Source of the DNA: Saussurea involucrata
Taxonomy: Eukaryota > Streptophyta > Magnoliopsida > Asterales > Asteraceae
Assembly (NCBI GenBank): GCA_033807775.1
Contig: CM066321.1
Location: forward strand, 42,570,850-42,634,849
Direction of reading: 5' to 3'
Length of the DNA: 64,000 nt
Shown here: positions 1 through 9,754 of the stretch, in pieces
How the letters are laid out: the number at the start of each line of letters is the position of its first letter
Numbering within the stretch: position 1 is the stretch's first letter
The notes under the pieces: model-generated
What the model saw: the letters and a program-made list of their open reading frames with translations, nothing else
What the model was told of the DNA's origin: nothing
Database searches by the model: none
Position numbers and translations under genes: made by a program

Positions 1-829
1 AGAAGAAGTATACGTCCAGCAGCCACCAGGGTTTGAAAGCGCCAAGTACCCAAACTACGTGTATTACCTCGACAAAGCTCTGTATGGACTGAAATAGGCT
101 CCAAGAGCATGGTATGAACGCCTTTCAACCTTTCTTCTCGACAATAATTTCGAAAGAGGTACAACAGATAATACTTTGTTTTATAAAAGAAAAGGTGATG
201 AGATTTTACTTGTACAAATCCATGTGGACGATATTATTTTTGGGTCTACAAATGCAAATCATTGCACTGATTTTGAAAAACTCATGCAGAGTGAGTTTGA
301 GATGAGTATGATGGGAGAACTGAACTTCTTCCTAGGACTCCAAGTCAAACAAACATCAGAGGGAATTTTTATAAATCAAGCCAAATATGTCTCTGACATT
401 CTTTAAAAATTTAATCTCTCTGATGCCTCTATCATGAAGACCCCTATGTCAACTGGAAACAAGTTACACTCAGATCCATGTGGAAAATCTGTAGAGTGCA
501 AACTCTACAGAGCCATGATTTGGGTCCCTGTTATACTTAACTGCGAGTAGACCTGATATAATGTTTGCCACATGTCTCTGTGCACGGTATCAAGCTAATC
601 CAAAGGAATCACATTTTGTTGCTGTAAAGAGGATCTTCAGACACGTAAAGGGCACCAAAAATATTGGCCTCTGGTATCCGAAGAACTCTGGCTTTAATCT
701 TACGACTTACTCAGATTCATATTACGGGGGATGCAAACTTGACCGAAAGAGCACCTCTGGGAGTTGTCAATTCCTAGGAGGTAAACTAGTCAGCTGGACT
801 TCAAAGAAGCAGAACTGTGTATCGACATC
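1..829 (+). pseudogene. Copia-A pol fragment: RT C-terminal half and RNase H start
   Basis: This is the surviving 5' part of a Ty1/copia (SIRE-like) pol gene, reading in from outside the window. It shows the RT segment EEVYVQQPPGF, then LDKALYGLK followed by a stop, then WYERL. The catalytic block reads HVDDIIFGS at about 221-250, where the family normally has YVDD. FFLGLQVKQT follows, then the pre-RNase H segment KESHFVAVKRIFRHVKGTKN and RKSTSGSCQFLGGKLVSW. Stops at about 95 and 404 and a frame change near 510-560 make it non-functional. It stops at CVSTS, exactly where the Tat-1 LTR begins. The same gene resumes at 21195 after Tat-1, with about 65 codons missing. The equivalent segment of Copia-C (51546-53179, - strand) confirms the reading. 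Confidence 0.9.
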
Positions 830-1576
830 TGTTTGGGTAAAAATCCACCAGCTTCGACCACGACCGAGATGTTAAAAACAATTATTACACCTCTCTTGTA
901 ACAAAGTTAAATCGTCAACACTTTGTCCTTAGACCGAAGCCATAGTCGAAAATACCTCTCGACACTCGACCGTCGTGTAGAAACATACGACCTCGACCAA
1001 CTAACATGCAACATTTCTGTTACGTTTTCATCATTCAATGTAGGTCAACATCATTCATAGCCAACGAACGAAACCGACAGAGCAGTTATGAGCATTAAAA
1101 CAACGATGACCGGTACGACCGTTACTAGGAGAAATCATGAAGTCATTAAAGCACTCAAAGACTATAAATACAAAGACAAATCTATCATTTGCAGATCATC
1201 TAACACCAGCAAACTCAATAATCACACGGCGTACTCAAGAACATCCGAAGCAAAGGAATTTCTCTTCAGTGATCGCTCTCGACGCACGACTCACACTCTC
1301 GACCAAGAGTTTTAGCACACGACACACTTGTTTTACACTCGATACACTTGTTATTTTTACATTTCAAGTCATTTGTATTGTAATTATTGTACGATCGACA
1401 CCTGAAACAAAGGACATCGCCCCTGTTTGGCGATCATAGTGCAGCGACGGCTTCCACAGTCGTCCGCGGGTTTTTTCCTCGTTGAGGTTTTTCCCGCGTC
1501 ATCAAAATCTGTCTCTTTACAATATTTTGTCCTTGTCGCATGCTTTGTCGTAAGATTCCTTTCTTTAGTTGTTAAG
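830..1576 (+). repeat. Tat-1 5' LTR, first part
   Basis: This matches 20456-21193 almost base for base. It begins TGTTTGGG and holds a TATAAATA box at 1163-1170 that probably drives the element. It is interrupted after 1576 by Gypsy-2. The last 5 bp, TTAAG (1572-1576), are the target duplication repeated at 9599-9603. The LTR continues at 9604. Small ORFs of up to 100 aa inside it are repeated in the 3' LTR and are not genes. Confidence 0.9.
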
Positions 1577-3328
1577 TGTAATACCCCGGGTAAGTTCGTT
1601 AGTTAAACCCTCTTATCGTTAAAGTTAATTAAGTTTATAATAGTATGTTTAAGGTAAAAGTTAGTTAAATTATAAGTTAATGGAGTTTTGGTCATTAATG
1701 GAAAGTTTGAGGGCTGAAATGGTAATTATGCTGGATATTATCTAGTAGGAATCAGATATTTTCATAAAATACAGAAATTTAGTGTGTGTGTGTGTAAGTG
1801 AGAGTATTGAGAGCAAAAAGGAGAAGGGAGGGGAAACTAGGTTAAATCATCAATTGGGAATTTGGAAGTAAATTCAGGTATGTTTCCTTTGTAAGTTATG
1901 TGTGTAATTGCTGATAGATTATTTCTATCGGAGTAGAATAAGCGATTCCATGTCTGGTATTGATTTCTGTCAATTCTGGGTCGAAAATGGACAAACCGAC
2001 AGAGGTGTCCGGACACGGGTTGAATGTGTCCGGGTAGTTTGTTGGTAGTGTCCGGGTAATCTGGTTGCTAGGGTCCGGACGAATTCCTTATCCGGGTAAG
2101 TTCATTTTTCCTATGTTTTCCGGATAGAATTGGATACCGGATAGCGTCCGGATTACTTAGGTTTTTGGATGATGTCCGGATTACTTATGTTGTCCGGAAA
2201 AGTCTTGCAGTCCGGAAAAGTTGTGTTGTCCTGATAATATGTGGTATCCGGATACTTTAGCTGTTTGACCCATTTGGTGATTTCGGATACTTTTGAATGT
2301 TCGGATATAGTTTCCAAATGTATTTTGAGTTAAGTTGTTTCGAAAACTTCCTGGGGGCCGCCCCCCAGACCCCGCAAGGGCGTTGCCTCTTGACCCCATC
2401 TGCTAACCGGGTAGCGGAACCCCCGTGTTAAGTCGTCGTAAGGGAACAATTGAGGATAAGAGTTTGATAGATTAATTAGGATTCTCAGTTGCTAAAGAGT
2501 CTTATGTGTTCTATATAGTAAAGATATATTGTATCTGATTGTTACAGATTTTGTGAATCCTGAGTAAAAGACTGAATCTGTGGAAAAAGGCTTGGAAGCA
2601 TTTTGTTAAGCTAACAGGTGAGTTTTACTTTTAAAACGTTTTTAACTGGAATACATATACGTATGGTTTGGGAATGTGATAATTGGTGATTATGTGTTTA
2701 TATGTGCGATATATGTGAATTATAATATATTGAGGTATTATATTTACATGAGTATTATAATATGTTATAATACGTTGGCCGGGCGTAGGATCGGGGTGTT
2801 TGGCTATAGAATCTGTATAGCGTTGTTTGGCTGTAGATGTTGTATAGCGTTGTAAATTATTAGTTGGCTTGCAACCAACTAATATGGCCAGGAGGAATGA
2901 GAAGGGAAGGTACACGATGTGTGAGTTCAAATTGATATATTTGATTGTGCTATGTGATTTATATAAATAGGGTTTATATAAATGATTTCAAACTAACAGG
3001 GATTTATCTCACTTAGACCATTAGGTCTAACCCTCATTTTGTTTTAAAATATGTATTCCAGGTGGCGGATCGGGTAAGAGCAAGTAATTAGAGTAATCGA
3101 TGGATGGCTTTTGTGAAGGAATATATGATGAAGATTTTTGCATGTTTAGCAGTTGTATTAAAATGATTAAATGTTGTGTATGTATTTAGTATGAAGTTTG
3201 TAGTAGAATGGCTTCTTCTGATTGTAAAAGACTATGGGACCGTACTTGTAATATGACGTTTCGTTTGTTATATCAATGTTATGTTACATTATGTGATTTG
3301 TTGTGTATATGGGATTTGGGTTGTTACA
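1577..3328 (+). repeat. Gypsy-2 5' LTR
   Basis: The 5' long terminal repeat runs from TGTAATACC to TTGTTACA. It holds a short GT microsatellite near 1783-1797, longer than its counterpart in the 3' LTR. Between about 1994 and 2290 it is crowded with the words TCCGG, GTCCGGA and TCCGGGTA. A 99-codon ORF read on the - strand (2631-2930) recurs in the 3' LTR at 8902-9201. That only reflects LTR duplication. Confidence 0.93.
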
Positions 3329-3330
3329 AA

Positions 3331-3343
3331 TGGTATCAGAGCC
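3331..3343 (+). other. Gypsy-2 primer binding site
   Basis: TGGTATCAGAGCC starts two bases after the 5' LTR end. It is the standard complement to the 3' end of plant initiator tRNA-Met, which primes minus-strand DNA synthesis. Confidence 0.92.
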
Positions 3344-3589
3344 TTAGTTTAAGGGATTTAGGTATTTGTATCTGTACCTAGACTTAAACTGCATGTGAAG
3401 TAGGATGTCCCTATTATTGTAGAACCTTGGGATATTAAGTATAAAAGGTAGAAGGAACATCATGTAAGGTAATTTCATATTACACCTGGCCAGTGTAATT
3501 GTGATCTTACAGGTACATGTTTGAACTGGAATCCCTTGTTATATGGGGTATATGCTTAAGTGTATATTAACCTTGTTTGAATCTACAGA

Positions 3590-5419
3590 ATGGCAAGTGG
3601 TACTAGACGAAAGAACCGAGGAGGAGGAAACCCGAATAGTACTAATCCGCCGATAGGAACAGGGGACAGGGGAGGCAGAACTGGGGGCAGAGTCGGGGGT
3701 AGAAACGGGGGTAGAGCTGGAGGTCGAGTCGGAGGCAGAGTCCAGCCACATGGTACAGAGTTCCTTACCAGGGATGATCTAATGGCAGAAATGGGAAGAC
3801 AGCAGGCTAGCATACAAACACTGTTTGATCGAAACCGTCATAACGAAGCTGAAATACCGGATCCCGGACCGGAAGATGAAATGCCAATCACATCGACTGT
3901 TGTACCAGTACAAAGGAGGTGCGACTACAAAATGTTTTTAAGCTGTAGACGGTCGGCCTACTCAGGAGACAGGGATCCAGTGAAAGCAATGAGATGGATG
4001 AAGGAAATAGAAGCTATTTTCAAGACGAGTAAGTGCGCTGACGAAGATAGAGTATTGTATGGAGCAGCAATGTTAAAGGGGGATGCTTTGTATTGGTGGG
4101 AATCCTTTATTCATTCTAAAGGATCTGATGTTTACTCTACCCTCTCTTGGGAAGAATTTGTGATAGCCTACGGGAAACAATTTTGTCCCCAAGCAGCCGT
4201 CAAACAACTGGAAGGGGAATTTATGAACTTACAACAAGGAAACCTATCCGTTCGAGAATACACCGCTAGCTTTCTGGAAAAGTCTCGGTTCACAGAATAC
4301 TACGTTGCTACAGAGGCGATGAAGATGGAAAGGTTTATCTTTGGGCTGAACTCAGAAGTCAGAAGGCTAGTGACTGCAAAAGGACCCGATACCTTCTCAG
4401 CTGCAGTTGATGTCGCGAAGAATGTTGAAAGAGATATTAGAAGGGATGCTGGCGATAAAAGTATGGGGAAGAGAAAGTGGGAAGGACCACAACACGATCC
4501 AAAGAAGTCCCGATTTCAGAGGTATGATAACCGTCCGCAGTTTCGACCAGCGGATAGACCATGTCAGAAGTGCAACCGTGTCCACCAAGGAAATTGCCAA
4601 GGTGATTTACGAGCGTGTTATAAGTGTGGGAAGACCGGACACATCATTAAAGATTGTAAGGTAACGCGGTTATGTTTCTTATGCAATTCTCTGGATCACC
4701 TTCAGTCGGACTGTCCGCGGGGGAGGATACAGCAAAGTGGGTCATCGGGCAGGCCAGTAATTGTTAAACCAGTAATACCAAGACTGGAACCGCCAGTAAC
4801 CAGGGGTCGCGCATTTCAAATGACTGAGAAAGAAGCGGAGGAAACTCCGGATGTGGTCACAGGTACATTTTTTATAAACTCTACACGTGCTAAGGTGTTA
4901 TTTGATTCCGGTGCAAACCGATCGTTTGTGTCTCCTGCATTTGCTGCTTGCCTGTGTTTGAAACCTAAAATGCTAGAACATGCTCTATCAGTAGATACGG
5001 CAAATGATAATCAAGTGTCAGTTAAACAAGTATTTGATGACTGTGTGATAAATATAGAGGAGTGTAGAGTGCCGATACAATTGTTTCCTATAACCTTGAT
5101 AGAGTTTGACGTCGTAGTGGGAATGGACTGGTTAGCCGAGAATCAGGCTAACATAGTGTGTGATAAGAAGTTAATAAATGTGGTAATACCTGAGAAGGGA
5201 CCAGTAGTGATTTATGGTGATCGTAGGAATCATCAGTCTAGCCTTATATCTATGATAAAAGCCCGTAAGTGTGTGAATAAGGGTTGTCAGAGTTACTTGG
5301 CTTACGTGATAGATATTAAGCCAGAAAAGAATAGGATGGAAGATATTCCTATTGTTAGTGAATTCCCTGAAGTATTCCCCGAAGACTTGAATAGTCTTCC
5401 GCCTGTTAGACAAGTATAG
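3590..5419 (+). pseudogene. Gypsy-2 gag and aspartic protease
   Basis: This is the capsid/nucleocapsid gene fused to protease, starting at ATG 3590. The N-terminus (residues 20-50) is an Arg/Gly repeat of the GGR type, followed by the retrotransposon gag core (YWWESF, EFVIAYGKQFCP, REYTASFLEKS). Next come several Cys/His knuckles at about 4560-4720, including CQKCNRVHQGNC and CYKCGKTGHIIKDC. The protease has the active site LFDSGANRSFVS near 4900 and the family block VVVGMDWLAENQA near 5115. The frame stays open to a TAG at 5417-5419, just before the RT, and the same frame continues beyond it. One substitution therefore splits what was a single gag-pol ORF. Gypsy-E carries the homologous gene at 44796-46790. 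Confidence 0.93.
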
Positions 5420-6721
5420 TTCGGTATAGACCTGATTCCTGGAGCCACTCCTGTAGCCTGTGCACCTTATCGTCTGGCACCTCCAGAGATGAAAGAGATG
5501 ATGGCACAACTACAAGATCTATCCGATAAAGGCTTCATCAAACCTAGTTCTTCACCGTGGGGAGCACCTGTGTTATTTGCGAAAAAGAAGTATGGTTCGA
5601 TGAGAATGTGTATCGACTACCGAGAACTGAATAAGCGCACGATAAAGAACAAGTATCCATTACCCCGAATTGATGACCTCTTCGATCAGTTAGTTGGAGC
5701 TTGCTATTTCTCCAAGATTGATCTAAGATCCGGTTATCACCAGTTGAAAGGTAAAAAAGAAGACGTTCTAAAGACTGCCTTTCGAACAAGGTATGGACAT
5801 CACGAATTCTTAGTGATGCCGTTCGGACTGACAAACACTCCAGCTGCTTTTATGGATTTAATGAATCGGGTATGTAAGCCGTATCTTGATAAATTTGTTA
5901 TTGTATTTATCGATGATATCCTTATCTATTCCCGATCAAAGGAAGAGCACGTGCAACATCTTCGTTTGATTCTGGAGCTACTGAAGAAGGAAAAGCTGTA
6001 TGCAAAATTTTCTAAATGTGAATTCTGGCTACGGAAAGTTCAATTTCTGGGGCACGTGGTTTCTGAGAAAGGTATACAAGTTGATCCGATGAAAGTGGAA
6101 GCATTTGAAAAGTGGGAACCGCCAAAGACAGCAACCGAATTACGTAGTTTTATGGGTTTAGCCGGCTACTATCGGAAATTTATAAAAGACTTCTCTCATA
6201 TCGCAACGCCTTTGACTAAGCTGACCCGGAAGAACCTGAAGTTTGAGTGGAAAGCAGAACAAGACGAGGCATTCCGGCTATTGAAAGAGAAACTGTGCAG
6301 CGCACCGATTTTATCACTACCTGAAGGTTCGGAAGATTTTGTTGTTTATAGTGATGCGTCAAAACTGGGATTGGGATGTGTACTCATGCAGCGGGGAAAG
6401 GTTATTGCTTATGCTTCTCGTCAATTAAAGGATCATGAAAGACAGTATCCTACGCACGACATGGAGCTTGCAGCAGTTGCCTTCGCGTTGAAGATTTGGA
6501 GACATTATCTTTATGGTTCCAAATGTCAAATTTATACCGATCATAAGAGTCTCCAACACCTCTTCAATCAGAAGGAACTGAATATGAGACAAAGAAGATG
6601 GCTAGAACTGGTGAACGATTACGACTGTGAAATTCTCTATCATCCAGGAAAGGCAAACGTTGTAGCTGATGCACTGAGTCGTCAAGAAAGGAGTGGAACA
6701 ATAAAAGTTATTTCGCTATGA
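5420..6721 (+). pseudogene. Gypsy-2 reverse transcriptase and RNase H
   Basis: This continues the gag frame after the TAG at 5417. RT motifs are SSSPWGAPVLF, MCIDYRELNK, KIDLRSGYHQ, FLVMPFGLTNTPAAF and the catalytic FIDDILIYS (about 5905-5935). The connection domain follows (FMGLAGYYRKFIKDFS). RNase H shows its acidic residues in VVYSDASKLGLGCVL, DMELAAVAFAL and YTDHKSLQHL, and ends near VVADALSRQERS. The segment is intact over about 430 codons until TGA at 6719-6721, so by itself it could encode active enzymes if translated. The first Met after the stop (5489) is internal and is not the true start. Confidence 0.94.
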
Positions 6722-7834
6722 GCTGAACTTTTACCCAACATCTTTGACGAATTACTGAAGTGTCAATTAGAAGCCTATCAGGAAGAATATCTGAAATCAG
6801 AATGGTTGGTGGGATTGTCAGCATAGCTAGAAAAAGATGATCGTGGGTTATTATGTCTGGGAAGCAGAATTTGGGTGCCTCGTATGGGTGGGTTACGTGA
6901 TCGGGTACTACAAGAAGCTCACCAGTCCCGTTTTTCTATTCATTCGGGTACGAACAAGATGTATAAGGATCTGAAACAAATTTATTGGTGGCCTGGGATA
7001 AAAAGAAGCATTGCTCAGTATGTAGAAGGTTGTACTACTTGTAAGAAGGTGAAGATTGAACATCAGAAACCGTTTGGTCAGTTGCAACGATTAGAAATAC
7101 CGATGTGGAAATGGGATCAAATTACTACAGAATTTATCACGAAGTTACCAAGGACTCCGAAAGGGTTTGATGTTATTTGGGTGATTGTTGACAGGTTGAC
7201 GAAGTCTGCTCACTCCTTACCGATAAAAGAAACTGATTCATTGGAACGATTAGCCAAGTTGTACATCAATGAAATAGTAACTCGACATGGAGTTCCAATT
7301 TCGATTATCTCGGATCGTAATAGTCATTTTACTAATATTCGAGAATGATTGAAAGTGGCTCAAGACAGACAGAAAAGCTACGCCGACCGACGCCGAAAGC
7401 CGTTAGAATTCTAAGTTGGGGATTTTGTGATGTTAAAGGTCTCACCTTGGAAAGGAGTCATCCGATTTGGGAAATAAGGTAAACTGAGCCCGAGGTACAT
7501 TGGACCGTTTGCAATTACCGAAAAGATTGGTGAAGTAGCCTACAGGTTGGATCTTCCGTCAGAGTTAAGCAGGATTCATAACGCGTTTCATGTACCGAGT
7601 TTCCGAAAGTGTTTGGTTACACCGGATCAGGCAGTTTCTCTACCAGATATACAAGTAGATGAAAAGCTGAATTATGTAGAGGAACCTGAAGCAATAGTTG
7701 ATCACAAGGTTAAGGAGTTGCGGAACAAAGTAATCAAACAAGTGAAAGTTCAATGGCGACATCATAGAGATCAGGATGCTACGTGGGAGTCAGAGGCAGA
7801 AATGAGAACCAAGTACCCTCATCTGTTCACTTAA
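6722..7834 (+). pseudogene. Gypsy-2 integrase with internal deletion and chromodomain-like tail
   Basis: The same frame continues past stops at 6719 and 6823. The zinc-binding region runs through HQSRFSIHSGTNKMY to CTTCKKVKIEHQKP. The catalytic core shows ITTEFITKLPRT, where the first catalytic residue appears as Glu rather than Asp, and then IISDRNSHFT. After TNI the sequence jumps to VAQDRQKSYADRRRKP. Comparison with Gypsy-E shows about 100 codons missing, including the third catalytic Glu. Two more stops follow. The C-terminal part from about 7430 (VSPWKGVIRFGK, GPFAITEKIG, VQWRHHRDQDATWESE) resembles the integrase C-terminus plus the chromodomain-like tail of plant chromoviruses. The integrase cannot be active. 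Confidence 0.92.
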
Positions 7835-7859
7835 CTGAATTCCGGGACGAAATTCTCTT

Positions 7860-7872
7860 AAGGGGGAGATGA
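7860..7872 (+). other. Gypsy-2 polypurine tract
   Basis: The purine run AAGGGGGAGATGA lies immediately upstream of the 3' LTR. It is the plus-strand primer site. Confidence 0.9.
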
Positions 7873-9598
7873 TGTAATACCCCGAGTAAGTTCGTTAGTT
7901 AAACCCTCTTATCGTTAAAGTTAATTAAGTTTATAATTGTATGTTTAAGGTAAAAGTTAGTTAAATTATAAGTTAATGGAGTTTTGGTCATTAATGGAAA
8001 GTTTGAGGGCTGAAATGGTAATTATGCTGGATATTATCTAGTAGGAATCAGATATTTTCATAAAATACAGAAATTCAGTGTGTGTGTGTAAGTGTGAGTA
8101 TTGAGAGCAAAAAGGAGAAAGGAGGGGAAACTAGGTTAAATCATCAATTGGGAATTTGGAAGTAAATTCAGGTATGTTTCCTTTGTAAGTTATGTGTGTA
8201 ATTGCTTATAGATTGTTTCTATCGGAGTAGAATAAGCGATTCCATGTCTGGTATTGATTTCTGTCAATTCTGGGTCGAAAATGGACAAACCGACAGAGGT
8301 GTCCGGACACGGGTTGAATGTGTCCGGGTAGTTTTGTTGGTAGTGTCTGGGTAATCTGATTGCTAGTGTCCGGACGGATTCCTTATCCGGGTAAGTTCCT
8401 TTTTCCTATGTTTTCCGGATAGAATTGGATACCGGATAGCGTCCGGATTACTTAGGTTTCCGGATGATGTCCGGATTACTTATGTTGTCCGGAAAAGTCT
8501 TGCTGTCCGGAAAAGTTGTGTTGTCCGGATAATATGTGGTATCCGGATACTTTAGCTGTTTGACCAATTTGGTGATTTCGGATACTTTTGAATGTTCGGA
8601 TATAGTTTCCAAATGTATTTTGAGTTAAGTTGTTTCGAAAACTTCCTGGGGGCGGCCCCCTTGACCCCATCCGCTAACCGGTTAGCGGAACCCCCGTGTT
8701 AAGTCGTCGTAAGGGAACAATTGAGGATAAGAGTTTGATAGATTAATTAGGATTCTTAGTTGCTAAAGAGTCTTATGTGTTCTATATAGTAAAGATATAT
8801 TGTATCTGATTGTTACAGATTTTGTGAATCCTGAGTAAAAGACTGAATCTGTGGAAAAAGGCTTGGAAGCATTTTGTTAAGCTAACAGGTGAGTTTTACT
8901 TTTAAAACGTTTTTAACTGGAATACATATACGTATGGTTTGGGAATGTGATAATTGGTGATTATGTGTTTATATGTGCGATATATGTGAATTATAATATA
9001 TTGAGGTATTATATTTACATGAGTATTATAATGTGTTATAATACGTTGGTCGGGCGTAGGACTGGGGTGTTTGGCTATAGAATCTGTATAGCGTTCTTTG
9101 GCTGTAGATGTTGTACAGCGTTGTAAATTATTAGTTGGCTTGCAACCAACTAATATGGCCAGGAGGAATGAGAAGGGAAGGTACACGATGTGTGAGTTCA
9201 AATTGATATATTTGATTGTGCTGTGTGATTTATATAAACAGGGTTTATATAAATGATTTCAAACTAACATGGATTTATCTCACTTAGACCATTAGGTCTA
9301 ACCCTCATTTTGTTTTAAATATGTATTCCAGGTGGCGGATCAGGTAAGAGCAAGTAATTAGAGTAATCGAGGGATGGCTTTTGTGAAGGAATATATGATT
9401 AAGATTTTGGCATGTTTAGCAGTTGTATTAAAATGATTAAATGTTGTGTATGTATTTAGTATGAAGTTTGTAGTAGAATGGCTTCTTCTGATTGTAAAAG
9501 ACTATGGGACCGTACTTGTAATATGATGTTTCGTTTGTTATATCAATGTTATGTTACATTATGTGATTTGTTGTGTATATGGGATTTGGGTTGTTACA
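7873..9598 (+). repeat. Gypsy-2 3' LTR
   Basis: The direct repeat of 1577-3328, from TGTAATACC to TTGTTACA, is followed by the target duplication TTAAG at 9599-9603. It is slightly shorter than the 5' LTR, mainly through a small deletion near 8650 and a shorter GT run. Confidence 0.93.
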
Positions 9599-9603
9599 TT
9601 AAG

Positions 9604-9653
9604 CTCCACAATCAACCTCAAGTTGTACTTGTGTGCGATTTTTGGTATTAACA
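9604..9653 (+). repeat. Tat-1 5' LTR, last part
   Basis: This is the remaining 50 bp of the Tat-1 5' LTR after the Gypsy-2 insertion, ending TTAACA just before the primer binding site. The segment is absent from the 3' LTR at 21193, which shows the right end of Tat-1 has been deleted. Confidence 0.8.
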
Positions 9654-9654
9654 G

Positions 9655-9675
9655 TTTGGCGCCCACCGTGGGGCC
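9655..9675 (+). other. Tat-1 primer-binding-site-like sequence
   Basis: GGCGCCCACCGTGGGG lies directly after the LTR end, in the position and style of PBS regions of plant Tat and related gypsy elements. I do not assign the tRNA. Confidence 0.7.
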
Positions 9676-9754
9676 CCATCTAGAGAAAATCTTTGACAAA
9701 CGTGCGTCCTACTAACGGTTTCTTGCAGTCTCTTTTGTTTTCTGTTTCAGGAAA

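Larger units (their letters stand above)
1577..9598 (+). mobile_element. Gypsy-2: chromovirus-like Ty3/gypsy element inside the Tat-1 5' LTR
   Basis: This is a complete but defective element. It has two LTRs of about 1.75 and 1.73 kb, both starting TGTAATACCCCG and ending TTGTTACA. A 5-bp target duplication TTAAG lies at 1572-1576 and 9599-9603. There is an initiator-Met-type PBS at 3331 and a PPT AAGGGGGAGATGA just before 7873. The domain order is gag, PR, RT, RNase H, INT and a chromodomain-like tail, which is typical of plant chromoviruses (Tekay/Del type by layout). Stops and an integrase deletion make it non-autonomous. The LTRs differ only at scattered positions, so the insertion is fairly recent. 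Confidence 0.93.

Noticed and set aside
1088..1439. ORFs of 75 and 100 codons on the + strand, repeated at 20714-21065
   Set aside because: They lie within the two Tat-1 LTRs. Repetition follows from LTR duplication, and there is no protein-like composition or domain.
2631..2930. 99-codon - strand ORF conserved at 8902-9201
   Set aside because: Both copies are inside the Gypsy-2 LTRs. The conservation is that of the repeat, not of a protein.
3331..3343. Short tRNA-like matches (TGGTATCAGAGCC at several places)
   Set aside because: They are primer binding sites directly after LTRs. No cloverleaf or full tRNA gene is present.
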